Below are positions 6,981-15,305 of a DNA stretch of 64,000 nt, piece by piece; position 1 is the first letter of the stretch; every line of letters begins with the position of its first letter. Source of the stretch: an uncultured Pelagibacteraceae bacterium (GTDB taxonomy: Bacteria; Pseudomonadota; Alphaproteobacteria; Pelagibacterales; Pelagibacteraceae). The translations under genes and the position numbers were made by a program. The stretch lies in assembly GCA_902584995.1 (NCBI GenBank), contig CACICF010000002.1:60246-124245 (forward strand), read 5' to 3'. Below the pieces are notes generated by a model. The model made no database searches and had not been told where the DNA came from. It worked only from the letters and a program-made list of their open reading frames with translations.

Positions 6981-7982
6981 TTATATCCAGTGTGGATAGG
7001 GAAGGCCTTTTTCTTTTAAAAAAGATTTATTAAACATCTTTGAGTTGTATTTATCAGATTTATCACAAAGTATTGTTACAATCGTTTTACCAGGACCTAA
7101 AAGTTTACCCAATCTAATAGCTCCAGCTATATTCACCCCACAACTAGTACCTAAACTAAGACCTTCTTTTTCAATTAAATCGAATAAAACAGGTAAAGAC
7201 TCATGATCACTTATTGAAAATGCTCCATCAATATTTGCTTTTGCAAAATTTGCAGTAACTCTACTAGATCCAATACCTTCGGTTATCGAGCCACCCTCAC
7301 TCTTTAATTCCCCATTTTCAATGTAATTATATAGGGATGAACCAGTTGGATCTGATAAATATATTTTAATGTTTTTATTCTTTTCTTTTAAAAAACTACT
7401 AACTCCAGCAATAGTTCCTCCAGTTCCAGAGGAACAAACAAATCCATCAACTTTTCCCTCAGTTTGTTCCCATATTTCAGGTCCAGTAGTTTCATAATGC
7501 CCTTTCATGTTTGCAGTATTATCGAATTGGTTAGCCCAAACGACACCATGATTATTGCTACTTTTTAATTCTTCAGCTAAACGACCTGCATACTTAACAA
7601 AATTATTTTCATCTTTATATGGTTTTGGTGGTATCAATCTCAAATCAGCACCTATACTTCTTAGTAAATCTTTTTTTTCTTGTGTTTGATTATCATTCAT
7701 TACGATTATAGTTTTGTAACCAATCGAATTTCCTAAAAGACATAAACCAATTCCAGTATTGCCAGCAGTCCCTTCAACAATTATTCCTCCTTTTGAAATT
7801 AGTTTTTTTTCTTCAGCGTCTCTTATCAAAGCTAAAGCTGCTCTATCTTTTACAGAGCCTCCTGGATTAAGGTACTCTGCTTTTCCATAAATATTACAAC
7901 CAGTAATTTCTGATGCGGCCTTTAATTTAAATAAAGGAGTGTTTCCTATTGCTTCGACAAAATTATTTTGTAAAGTTTTCAT
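6981..7982 (-). CDS. cysK: Cysteine synthase A-type PLP enzyme
   Basis: 333 residues of the fold-type II PLP family. The Schiff-base lysine is K45 in [11 protein letters not shown], the phosphate-binding loop is [11 protein letters not shown], and substrate-binding is TAGNTGIG. The enzyme makes cysteine from O-acetylserine and sulfide. Its start overlaps the stop of cysE (ATGA), so the two steps of cysteine synthesis are coupled. The C-terminal HWI end is similar to other alphaproteobacterial CysK forms. A cystathionine-synthase-like or other beta-replacement function is less likely given the CysE neighbour. Confidence 0.9.
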   Translation of the reverse strand: MKTLQNNFVEAIGNTPLFKLKAASEITGCNIYGKAEYLNPGGSVKDRAALALIRDAEEKKLISKGGIIVEGTAGNTGIGLCLLGNSIGYKTIIVMNDNQTQEKKDLLRSIGADLRLIPPKPYKDENNFVKYAGRLAEELKSSNNHGVVWANQFDNTANMKGHYETTGPEIWEQTEGKVDGFVCSSGTGGTIAGVSSFLKEKNKNIKIYLSDPTGSSLYNYIENGELKSEGGSITEGIGSSRVTANFAKANIDGAFSISDHESLPVLFDLIEKEGLSLGTSCGVNIAGAIRLGKLLGPGKTIVTILCDKSDKYNSKMFNKSFLKEKGLPYPHWI

Positions 7983-8560
7983 ACATCAAGCTTTGTATCA
8001 CCCCCTGGTGCAACACCATAGGGTTTAAATTCTTCAGATGCAGTTCCAACATTTTTTGCTGGAATTCCAACCATTACTGCATTTTCTGGAACATCTTTTG
8101 TAACAACAGCATTAGCTCCAATTTTTGAATTTTTACCAACTACAACTGGTCCAAGTATTTGTGCGCCAGATCCTACAACTACATTTTCTTTTAGCGTTGG
8201 GTGTCTTTTAATATTTCTTTGATTATCTGAATTAATACTTGGAGCAATACCACCTAATGTTGCCATATGATAAATAGTTACATTATCACCTATATCTGAA
8301 GTTTCACCAATAACTACTCCCATACCATGATCAATAAAAAGATTTTTACCAATTTTTGCGTTTGGATGAATCTCAATACCAGTTAAAAATCTTGAAAATT
8401 GAGAAATTATTCTCGCTAAAAGATGAAATTTTGCTACGGCAAAAAAGTTCGCAATTCTATGAAAAAATACAGCTTTAACACCAGGATAAGTAAGTATTAA
8501 ACTTAACTTTGACCTTGCAGCAGGATCTCTTTTAATTATCGACTCTAAAAAATCATTCAT
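7979..8560 (-). CDS. cysE: Serine O-acetyltransferase (short form)
   Basis: 193 residues with a left-handed beta-helix C-terminal half: hexapeptide repeats in [38 protein letters not shown], where DHG/H are the catalytic residues, and a [18 protein letters not shown] end. It makes O-acetylserine from serine and acetyl-CoA for CysK. It is shorter than the roughly 273-residue enteric enzyme because much of the N-terminal helical domain is missing, a common bacterial short form. It overlaps cysK by four bases. The metallothionein-like gene is 28 bases upstream. Confidence 0.93.
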   Translation of the reverse strand: MNDFLESIIKRDPAARSKLSLILTYPGVKAVFFHRIANFFAVAKFHLLARIISQFSRFLTGIEIHPNAKIGKNLFIDHGMGVVIGETSDIGDNVTIYHMATLGGIAPSINSDNQRNIKRHPTLKENVVVGSGAQILGPVVVGKNSKIGANAVVTKDVPENAVMVGIPAKNVGTASEEFKPYGVAPGGDTKLDV

Positions 8561-8588
8561 AAATGTTTAAGATAAATTTTAAATTAAA

Positions 8589-8699
8589 CTACTTATTACA
8601 ACAGCAGTTTTCTGATGATGGTTTGCAATCACAGTTTTTACAAACACATCTGTCACAAGAACAGTTTTTACATTTGCAGTGTGAATTATTGCATACCAT
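8589..8699 (-). CDS. Metallothionein-like cysteine-rich peptide (36 residues)
   Basis: A tiny frame of 36 codons, twelve of them Cys. The core is a regular C-x-C-x2-C-x-C repeat (HCKCKNCSCDRCVCKNCDC) followed by a CCC cluster near the C-terminus. This is the pattern of thiolate-cluster metal-binding peptides (metallothioneins). Lys/Asn spacers and absence of aromatic residues also fit. It lies between the persulfide dioxygenase and cysE genes on the same strand with short gaps. The ribosome binding site is weak. It may buffer Zn/Cu/Cd or store reduced sulfur. Too short for default gene callers. Confidence 0.75.
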   Translation of the reverse strand: MVCNNSHCKCKNCSCDRCVCKNCDCKPSSENCCCNK

Positions 8700-8753
8700 A
8701 AGTCTTATATAATTCTTAATTTTCTAAAAACAACACTTTTATAAAGCTTGATT

Positions 8754-9446
8754 TTAAAGTTCTTTGAGCGTCAAACCCTTTAAATTCGCTGGAACTGCTA
8801 CATCCATCATTTTTGGATTTGTTAGATTAAGATTATCCATGATTTCAACATACTCCTCTTTTGAGCTAACCTGAAGTCTTGGGTTATTATTTTTTTCATT
8901 ACCTATTGTTGAATTTTTTTTTCCATTATAATCATGGGCAGGGTATACAAGCGTTTCTTCAGGAAGTTTTAACAATTTACCAAACAATGACTCATAAGCC
9001 TGATGAGCACTGCCATTTTGAAAGTCGGTTCTGCCTGTTCCATTAATTAAAAGAGTATCCCCTGTAAAAACTCTGTCTTTCATCAGATAGCTATAAGAAC
9101 AGTCAGTATGACCAGGTGTATAAATAGCTTTAAGGTTAATATTTTCAATACTTACATTTTCTTCATCTTTTAATTTTATATCAATAACTTCAGATTTAGA
9201 ATTTTCACCCATTATACGAGTACAGTTTGTTCTTTTGTTTAACTCGTTTAATCCAGTTACATGATCTGCATGAATATGAGTATCAATTACTTTTACAAGT
9301 TTTAATTCTAAACTTTCTAAAACTTTTATATATTCATCGGTATGTTCAATTACTGGATCTATGATTAGAGCTTCACGTCCTTTTCCACTAGAAATGATAT
9401 AAGTGTATGTTGAGGATTTAGTATCAAAAAGTTGTTCAAAAATCAT
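8754..9446 (-). CDS. ETHE1-like persulfide dioxygenase (metallo-beta-lactamase fold)
   Basis: 230 residues with the MBL metal motif HIHADH at residues 57-62 (ETHE1 group reads THxHADH), a second histidine in YTPGHTDCS, and Asp in FTGDTLLI followed by GRTDFQNGS, both typical of ETHE1. These mono-iron enzymes oxidise glutathione persulfide to sulfite. Its neighbour upstream is a sulfide:quinone oxidoreductase, the usual supplier of persulfide, which strengthens the call. A glyoxalase II role is less likely given the GRTDFQ motif and context. Confidence 0.88.
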   Translation of the reverse strand: MIFEQLFDTKSSTYTYIISSGKGREALIIDPVIEHTDEYIKVLESLELKLVKVIDTHIHADHVTGLNELNKRTNCTRIMGENSKSEVIDIKLKDEENVSIENINLKAIYTPGHTDCSYSYLMKDRVFTGDTLLINGTGRTDFQNGSAHQAYESLFGKLLKLPEETLVYPAHDYNGKKNSTIGNEKNNNPRLQVSSKEEYVEIMDNLNLTNPKMMDVAVPANLKGLTLKEL

Positions 9447-9481
9447 AATTATAAAATAATTAAAATTTTATTAAATTGAAA

Positions 9482-10723
9482 CTAATTTTCAATAGCTTTA
9501 TGGTTAGGCTTACTCCATTCTTTTCCTTTAAACATCACGTTCCATTGCAACCAAGGAAAAAGTCTAGATTTCATTTGCCAGTACATTGAACTTGGTTTTG
9601 TAGGATCAAATGGAAAGCTTGGAGTAACTTTTCCTCCATAACAAAATTCAGCTAACATTACTTTTCCATATGCAACCGTCAGAGGACAAGCTCCATATCC
9701 ATCGTAAAGTCTGTATTCTTCAGATGATTTATTAATATCTTTTACAATGTTATGTGCAACTATTGGTGCTTGTTTTCTTACCGCTGCACCTGTTTTTGCA
9801 TTTGGTGCATTCATAACATCACCCAAGCTATAAACATTTTCATATTTAGTATGTTTTAGAGTTCCACCTTTATGATCGACATCAACCCAACCACCTGCAT
9901 CAGCTAATGGACTATTCTTTATAAAGTCGGGTGCAGTTTGAGGTGGTGTAACATGGATAAAATCGAAATTTTTTATTACTTCTTTAGTATTTCCATCTTT
10001 ATCTGATTGTTTGAAAACAGCTTCTTTTGCTTCACCATTAATTGAAATTAAATTATGCTGAAAACTTCTTTTAATTCCATACGAGTCACAAATTTCATTT
10101 AATGGACCTTGAAAATGAGGTACACCGAATATTACAGGTTTTGCGCACAAAAATTCTAAATCACTATCTTTGAGAGCACCTTTTTTTTTCATATGATCTG
10201 CAGCTAAGTAAGCAATTTTTTGTGGAGCACCAGCACATTTAATTGGCATTGGAGGCTCAGTAAATAACAAAGTTCCTCCCTTTAAATTTTTTAGACATTC
10301 CCAAGTATAAACAGCCATGTCTGAACTATAGTTTGTACAAACATTATTTTTTCCCAATGTCTCTTTAAGTCCAGCTACTCCATCAAAATTAATTTTTAAA
10401 CCTGGACAAACTACTAAGTAATCATATGAATATTCACCACCTGAAGTCTTGACTGAATTAGACTCAGGCGAAAAACTTTCTGCATATTCTTTTATCCAAT
10501 TAACATAACTAGGCATTACAGATGACATTGGTTTTATGGTACTGTTTACATCATAAGCCCCTGCACCAACTAATGTCCATGCAGCTTGATACAAAGATTT
10601 TTCCGAAGGTTCTATTATTGATATTGATAAATCAGACTTTAAACTTTTTAGTCTTGAAGCAACAGAGATACCAGCGCATCCACCACCGATAATCAAAATA
10701 TTTGTGTGATTAGAGTTATTCAT
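9482..10723 (-). CDS. sqr: Sulfide:quinone oxidoreductase (SQOR/type II-like)
   Basis: 413 residues from the ATG at 10723; an upstream GTG is possible but would add only a non-conserved leader. An N-terminal FAD-binding IIGGGCAGIS lies near residues 11-20. PPMPIKCAGAPQKIAYL is the redox-cysteine segment typical of the mitochondrial-type SQR group, and a second FAD segment NVYSLGDVMNAPNAKTGAAVRKQAP binds the cofactor. The enzyme oxidises sulfide to persulfide and reduces quinone at the membrane surface. It is the first gene of the sulfide/cysteine cluster and divergent from the peroxiredoxin gene. Confidence 0.88.
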   Translation of the reverse strand: MNNSNHTNILIIGGGCAGISVASRLKSLKSDLSISIIEPSEKSLYQAAWTLVGAGAYDVNSTIKPMSSVMPSYVNWIKEYAESFSPESNSVKTSGGEYSYDYLVVCPGLKINFDGVAGLKETLGKNNVCTNYSSDMAVYTWECLKNLKGGTLLFTEPPMPIKCAGAPQKIAYLAADHMKKKGALKDSDLEFLCAKPVIFGVPHFQGPLNEICDSYGIKRSFQHNLISINGEAKEAVFKQSDKDGNTKEVIKNFDFIHVTPPQTAPDFIKNSPLADAGGWVDVDHKGGTLKHTKYENVYSLGDVMNAPNAKTGAAVRKQAPIVAHNIVKDINKSSEEYRLYDGYGACPLTVAYGKVMLAEFCYGGKVTPSFPFDPTKPSSMYWQMKSRLFPWLQWNVMFKGKEWSKPNHKAIEN

Positions 10724-10738
10724 ACATAAAAACCTAAC

Positions 10739-10773
10739 ACTTATAATCTTAACAAGATACACGTCTTATAAGT
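10739..10773. promoter_or_regulatory. Inverted repeat between sqr and peroxiredoxin genes
   Basis: Arms ACTTATAA (10739-10746) and TTATAAGT (10766-10773) are exact complements separated by 19 bases, in the divergent promoter region. It could be a regulator site controlling sqr; its start lies 16 bases from the sqr ATG. Confidence 0.35.
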
Positions 10774-10796
10774 TGTTTTTTCAAAGCTAAATATCG

Positions 10797-10824
10797 TTGA
10801 TAAACCTCATCAATAATTTATAAT
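10797..10824 (+). promoter_or_regulatory. Promoter of the peroxiredoxin gene
   Basis: TTGATA (10797-10802) and TATAAT (10819-10824) with a 16-base spacer, about 30 bases upstream of the ATG at 10854, followed by an AAAGGAG ribosome binding site. Confidence 0.6.
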
Positions 10825-10853
10825 AGTTCTAATTAATTAAAGGAGAGTAAAGA

Positions 10854-11513
10854 ATGTTAAAAATAAACAGTATGTGTCCTGACTTTCAATGCAAAACAAC
10901 TGAAGGAGATATCTCTTTTCATGAGTGGCTTGGAGATAGTTGGGGTGTTTTGTTTTCTCACCCAAAAGATTTTACACCAGTTTGTACAACAGAATTAGGT
11001 TCATTAGGACAAATGAAAGCTGAGTTTGATGCAAGAAATGTAAAAGTTATTGGACTAAGTGTTGATGGGGTAGAGGATCATAAAAAATGGTTAAATGATA
11101 TTAAAGATGTATCTGGAACAATGCCTGATTATCCTATAATCGCTGACGAAGATTTAAAAGTTGCAAAACTTTTCAATATGTTGGAAGCAGATGCAGGAAC
11201 AACATCAATGGGTCGTACTGCAGTTGATAATGAGACAGTAAGAACTATTTTTGTTGTAAGACCAGATAAAAGAATTGGTCTATATTTAACTTATCCTATG
11301 GCAACAGGTAGAAATTTCCATGAAATTTTAAGAGCTATAGACTCAATGCAACTGACTGCTAAACATAAAGTTGCAACACCAGCTAATTGGAAAAAAGGTG
11401 AAGATGTGGTTATTCTTCCAGCAGTTAAAGATGAAGAGGCTAAGAAAATTTATCCAGATGGTTGGGAAACAGTTAAACCATATTTAAGAAAAGTACCTGA
11501 CCCTTCAAAATAA
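10854..11513 (+). CDS. 1-Cys peroxiredoxin (Prx6 type)
   Basis: 219 residues. The peroxidatic cysteine is C44 in HPKDFTPVCTTELG, the Prx6 motif. The C-terminal dimerisation domain (VATPANWKKGEDVVILPAVKDEEAKKIYPDGW) is the long form of this subgroup. It reduces hydroperoxides in the cytoplasm. It has its own promoter and is followed by a strong terminator, so it is a single-gene unit. Divergence from sulfide:quinone oxidoreductase may put both under redox control. Confidence 0.93.
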   Translation: MLKINSMCPDFQCKTTEGDISFHEWLGDSWGVLFSHPKDFTPVCTTELGSLGQMKAEFDARNVKVIGLSVDGVEDHKKWLNDIKDVSGTMPDYPIIADEDLKVAKLFNMLEADAGTTSMGRTAVDNETVRTIFVVRPDKRIGLYLTYPMATGRNFHEILRAIDSMQLTAKHKVATPANWKKGEDVVILPAVKDEEAKKIYPDGWETVKPYLRKVPDPSK

Positions 11514-11529
11514 AGGGTTAAAATAGATA

Positions 11530-11581
11530 CAATAATCTCAGTTTTAGTTAATGGATACTGAAACTGAGTTATTGTTTTTTT
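11530..11581 (+). terminator. Intrinsic terminator after the peroxiredoxin gene
   Basis: Stem arms CAATAATCTCAGTTT (11530-11544) and AAACTGAGTTATTG (11561-11574), one unpaired T, followed by a run of T. It overlaps the last codons of the convergent racemase gene. Confidence 0.85.
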
Positions 11582-12276
11582 AATTTTTTATATTTTTTCA
11601 TTGAAACGATAGCTACAAGAAGATTTGGATCAACAAAAACTTTAGATTGTTTGATTTTTTTAAAAGATTTATAAGCAAAAATTGCAATAGGTAACTCTGT
11701 ACACCCTAAAATGATTTTCTTACATTTGATTTTCATAAGATAATTTACTGCTGGCCTAATTGCTTTTTCAGCTTCTTTAATTTTACCCATTTTAACAAAT
11801 TTAATTGATCTATTTACGGATGATTTTTGAAGACTGGAAGCTGGACTTACTAAATTAAAACTTTTGTCAAAATATCTATTATAAACTTTTGTCTTTAATG
11901 TAGCTTCAGTAGATAATATCCCTATTTTAGAATTTTTTTTACAACTTTTTAGAGTATCTAAGTATACTTCTTTAGGCATACTAAGAATTGGAATTTTAAT
12001 TTTTTTACTTAGATCATCATACCAGTAGTGAGCAGTATTGCATGGCATCACAATAAATTTGCAACCATTTTTTTGTAATCTCTTACAACCTTCAACCAAA
12101 GCATTTAATACATTATAATATTTTTTTATGTTTTCTGGTCGTTTAGGTGTATTAGATTTATTGTATAAAACAAACATTGGGTAGTCTTGATCTAGTTTAC
12201 CTCTGTTTATTTTTGCAAGTTTATTGCAAAAATCTAAACCAGCTTGTGTTCCCATTCCTCCAAGAATACCAATCAT
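11569..12276 (-). CDS. Aspartate/glutamate racemase family protein
   Basis: 235 residues with the two catalytic cysteines of the cofactor-independent family: MPCNTAH near residue 80 and LGCTELP near residue 193, and the N-terminal GILGGMGTQAG. The family interconverts L- and D-aspartate or related acids. The Met after Gly-Gly and the NTAHYWYDDL segment favour the aspartate racemase branch. It converges on the peroxiredoxin gene and is divergent from the alpha/beta hydrolase gene. Confidence 0.87.
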   Translation of the reverse strand: MIGILGGMGTQAGLDFCNKLAKINRGKLDQDYPMFVLYNKSNTPKRPENIKKYYNVLNALVEGCKRLQKNGCKFIVMPCNTAHYWYDDLSKKIKIPILSMPKEVYLDTLKSCKKNSKIGILSTEATLKTKVYNRYFDKSFNLVSPASSLQKSSVNRSIKFVKMGKIKEAEKAIRPAVNYLMKIKCKKIILGCTELPIAIFAYKSFKKIKQSKVFVDPNLLVAIVSMKKYKKLKKQ

Positions 12277-12335
12277 AATATTTTTTGAATTTTGTTTTAA
12301 AAGTTACATTATACAACTATATTTTAAAAATAATT

Positions 12336-13094
12336 ATGCAAGAAATTTATACAGATGATATTGGATCAGGATTTCCACTGATTTTAGTACATGGATACCT
12401 TGGGTCTTCAGAAATGTGGAAATTTCAAAAAGATTATTTATGTAAAAATTTTAGAGTTATTTCTCCAGCTTTACCAGGGTTTGGCGAAAGTCATAAAGCA
12501 AAATCTTTTAACAGCATAAACTTAATGGCAAAATTCATTATTAATGAAGTTGATAAAAAGGAAATAGAAAAATTTAATTTAATGGGTCACTCAATGGGAG
12601 GAATGATAGTACAAGAAATTGCAAAATTATGTGGAGAAAGAATAAATAAATTAATTTGTTTTGCTACCGGACCTATTGGTGATATTCCAGGTAGGTTTGA
12701 ACCCATAAATACCTCTATTAAAAAACTTCGAGAAGAGGGGATAAAAGAACAAGTAAAAAGAATACCACCAAAATGGTTTGTCGATGGAGATAAAGATAAA
12801 AATTATTATTTGTGTGAGAATGCAGTCAAACACATAACTGAGGAAACTGCTCATAATGCACTAGTTGCAATGAGAGACTGGAATGGACTAGAAAATTTAA
12901 AAGATATTAAAAATGAAACCCTAGTAATTTGGGGTGACAAGGATAGATCTTATAATTTTGATCAAGTTTCTTTGCTGAATAATAATATTCCAAATTGTAA
13001 AATAGAAATATTTAAAAATTGCTGTCATAACGTACATCTTGAGAAGCCAGAAAAGTTTAATAAAACTGTGCAGAATTTTTTGAATAATACTTGA
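12336..13094 (+). CDS. Alpha/beta hydrolase
   Basis: 252 residues from the ATG at 12336 (MQEIYTDDIGSG); an earlier start would lie only nine bases from the divergent racemase gene. The oxyanion-hole HGYLGSSEMW, nucleophile elbow GHSMGGMI, acid WGDKDRSYN and final CCHNVHLEKPE histidine form a complete catalytic triad. The substrate is unknown. Similar small hydrolases include esterases and C-C bond hydrolases. It appears to be monocistronic. Confidence 0.85.
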   Translation: MQEIYTDDIGSGFPLILVHGYLGSSEMWKFQKDYLCKNFRVISPALPGFGESHKAKSFNSINLMAKFIINEVDKKEIEKFNLMGHSMGGMIVQEIAKLCGERINKLICFATGPIGDIPGRFEPINTSIKKLREEGIKEQVKRIPPKWFVDGDKDKNYYLCENAVKHITEETAHNALVAMRDWNGLENLKDIKNETLVIWGDKDRSYNFDQVSLLNNNIPNCKIEIFKNCCHNVHLEKPEKFNKTVQNFLNNT

Positions 13095-13145
13095 TCATTT
13101 TAGGTTTTTGCATATCTGAATTAACATTTTTCAATACTGTAATCA

Positions 13146-13174
13146 TTGACTCTAAAATTAAAAAAAAGTTTAAT
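13146..13174 (+). promoter_or_regulatory. Promoter of the glycine betaine transport operon
   Basis: TTGACT (13146-13151) and TTTAAT (13169-13174) with a 17-base spacer, 35 bases before the start codon of the binding-protein gene. Confidence 0.5.
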
Positions 13175-13176
13175 TT

Positions 13177-13199
13177 AGGTTTATAAATTAAATAAACCT
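13177..13199 (+). promoter_or_regulatory. Hairpin just upstream of the betaine operon ribosome binding site
   Basis: AGGTTTA (13177-13183) and TAAACCT (13193-13199) form a 7-bp stem with a 9-base loop, ending next to the GAGG ribosome binding site. It may affect translation of the binding-protein gene or be chance; no known riboswitch fold is recognised. Confidence 0.3.
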
Positions 13200-13208
13200 G
13201 AGGAAAAT

Positions 13209-14171
13209 ATGAATATAATTAAGAAGATACTTGTTGCTGGGGTAATTTCACTATTTCTACCAGCTTCAAGTTTTGCAGAAAAAGTAAAAATTGGTGATCC
13301 AGGATGGACTGGTGCTACTGCAATTGCAAATTTACTTGCAGCAGTTGTTATAGATAAAATGGGTGGTGAAGCAGAATTAGTTCCAGGAAATAATACTGCT
13401 ATCTATGGAGCAATTGATAGAAGTAAAGGTGAGATTGAAGTACATCCTGATATATGGCTTCCAAACCAAGAAGCATACACAAATGATCTAGTACCAAAAG
13501 GAACTCTAAAATTAAGTAAAAATCCTTACGAGGGTAACCAAGGATATTGTGTATCTCAACAATTTGCAAAAAAAATGAATATCACTGCAATAGAAGATTT
13601 AGGTAGACCAGAAGTTGTCAAAGCAATGGATAGTGATGGAAATGGCAAAGGTGAATTTTGGATTGGTGCAGATGGATGGGCTTCAGCAAATGTTAACCAA
13701 GTTAAATTAAGAGACTATAAATTATATGATGCTGGAATTGAACCTATTAGGGCTGCAGAAGCAGTGAAAAATGCTAGAGTTCTAGACTCTATTAAAAAAG
13801 GTGAGGGTTATGCATTTTATTGTTACAAACCACATGCAATTTGGGGAATGGCAGACGTAGTTATGCTTGAAGAACCAGCATATGATCCTGCGAAATATAA
13901 AATGATCCAACCAAAAGCTGACGCTGACTGGTATCAAAAATCATATGTTGCTTCAAAGGATGCTTTGAAACAAATTCAAATAGGATGGGGTACATCTCTA
14001 GAGAGTAAATCTCCAGCAATTGTAGAATTTTTCAAAAACTTCCAAATAACAGCAGATGATGTTTCTTGGATGGCATATGAAGTTTCTGTACAAAAAAGAG
14101 ATCCAGGAGAAGTTGCTAGAGATTGGATGTCTAAAAATAAATCAACAGTTGACGGCTGGTTAGGTTTATAA
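13209..14171 (+). CDS. proX: Glycine betaine/proline ABC importer, periplasmic binding protein
   Basis: 320 residues with a signal peptide ending near PASSFAEK. The mature protein has the OpuAC/ProX layout: KIGDPGWTGATAIANL at the N-terminus, PDIWLPNQ, and tryptophan-rich parts (WIGADGWAS, HAIWGM, WGTSLES) that form the aromatic cage for quaternary amines. It feeds the ATPase and permease encoded just downstream. In SAR11, betaine and similar compounds serve as osmolytes and as carbon and methyl sources. A stable hairpin follows the gene. Confidence 0.92.
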   Translation: MNIIKKILVAGVISLFLPASSFAEKVKIGDPGWTGATAIANLLAAVVIDKMGGEAELVPGNNTAIYGAIDRSKGEIEVHPDIWLPNQEAYTNDLVPKGTLKLSKNPYEGNQGYCVSQQFAKKMNITAIEDLGRPEVVKAMDSDGNGKGEFWIGADGWASANVNQVKLRDYKLYDAGIEPIRAAEAVKNARVLDSIKKGEGYAFYCYKPHAIWGMADVVMLEEPAYDPAKYKMIQPKADADWYQKSYVASKDALKQIQIGWGTSLESKSPAIVEFFKNFQITADDVSWMAYEVSVQKRDPGEVARDWMSKNKSTVDGWLGL

Positions 14172-14192
14172 TTTAGTTAATAAAAATTAATT

Positions 14193-14219
14193 TACCTGGC
14201 GACCATTGGTTGCCAGGTA
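14193..14219 (+). terminator. Intercistronic hairpin after the betaine binding-protein gene
   Basis: A nearly perfect dyad of 13-base arms, TACCTGGCGACCA and TGGTTGCCAGGTA, with one base at the centre and only a weak T-rich tail. It probably stabilises the 5' mRNA or partly terminates, so the binding protein is made in excess over ATPase and permease. Confidence 0.75.
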
Positions 14220-14252
14220 TCATTTTCACTTATTTTAAGTTAAAATATTTTC

Positions 14253-15305
14253 ATGGAAGCAGCTATACAAATTCAAAATGTCTGGAAAATATTTGGCAAT
14301 ACATCACAAGATGCCTTAGATGCAATCCAAAATAAAAAAATTTCAAAACAAGAAGCATTGGAGAAATATAATTCTGTAATTGGTGTTTCGGATGTTTCAT
14401 TTGATGTTAAGAAGGGTGAAATATTTTGCGTAATGGGTTTATCTGGAAGTGGGAAATCAACACTTGTTAGACATATAAATAGATTATTAGAGCCAACATC
14501 TGGAAAAATATTAATAAACAATCAGGATGTAATGCAATTCAATAAGGAAAACCTTCAAGAATTAAGAAACAAAAAGATTGGTATGGTTTTTCAGAATTTT
14601 GCATTAATGCCTCACAGATCAGTTTTAGATAATATAGCTATGCCTTTGGAGATTAGAGGTGTTAGCAAAAATGATAGGTTAGATGCTGCAAATAATATTT
14701 TAAACATTGTTGAATTACAAGGATGGGGAAATAAATATGCTCATGAATTATCTGGAGGAATGCAGCAAAGAGTAGGTCTAGCTAGAGCATTAGCAGCAGA
14801 TCCAGAATTTCTTTTAATGGATGAACCTTTCAGTGCTTTAGACCCTTTAATTAGACGACAACTTCAGAGTGAATTTATAAAACTTTCAAAGCAAATGAAA
14901 AAAACAACGGTATTTATAACTCACGATTTAGATGAAGCAGTAAGAGTAGGGCACAGAATAGCTATAATGAGAGATGGAGAGGTAGTACAAATTGGAACAC
15001 CAGAGGAAATAGTAGTAAATCCATCTGATGAATATGTTGCAGATTTTGTAAAAGGAATTTCAAGATTAAAAGTCGTTCAGGCTAAGACAATTATGCAATC
15101 TATCATAGAATATAAGAAAACTTTTGGAGATAATGTAAGCAATAATGAAAGAGTTAATGAAAACGATATATTAAGCAAACTTATTGAAACGTCAGTATCA
15201 GAAGATAAACCAATAATAGTTACAAATAATGACAACTTAGAAGTTGGTATAATTACACAATCAGATTTGCTGAAAGCAGTTGTTGAAGGGAATGATAGTG
15301 AGTAA
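14253..15305 (+). CDS. proV: Glycine betaine/proline ABC importer, ATP-binding protein
   Basis: 350 residues. Walker A is GLSGSGKST, signature LSGGMQQR, Walker B LLMDEPFSALD, and the D-loop/H-loop FITHDLDEA is complete. The ProV-type N-terminal WKIFG segment precedes the NBD, and the C-terminus has one CBS-like region (VTNNDNLEVGIITQSDLLKAVV), which senses ionic strength or ligands in OpuA-like systems. It overlaps the permease gene. No clear Shine-Dalgarno sequence is seen before the ATG. Confidence 0.92.
   Translation: MEAAIQIQNVWKIFGNTSQDALDAIQNKKISKQEALEKYNSVIGVSDVSFDVKKGEIFCVMGLSGSGKSTLVRHINRLLEPTSGKILINNQDVMQFNKENLQELRNKKIGMVFQNFALMPHRSVLDNIAMPLEIRGVSKNDRLDAANNILNIVELQGWGNKYAHELSGGMQQRVGLARALAADPEFLLMDEPFSALDPLIRRQLQSEFIKLSKQMKKTTVFITHDLDEAVRVGHRIAIMRDGEVVQIGTPEEIVVNPSDEYVADFVKGISRLKVVQAKTIMQSIIEYKKTFGDNVSNNERVNENDILSKLIETSVSEDKPIIVTNNDNLEVGIITQSDLLKAVVEGNDSE

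Noticed and set aside
10724-10762. Longer N-terminus for the sulfide:quinone oxidoreductase from a GTG
   Set aside because: The FAD-binding loop already lies near residue 13 from the ATG at 10723, and the extension would cover the divergent promoter region.
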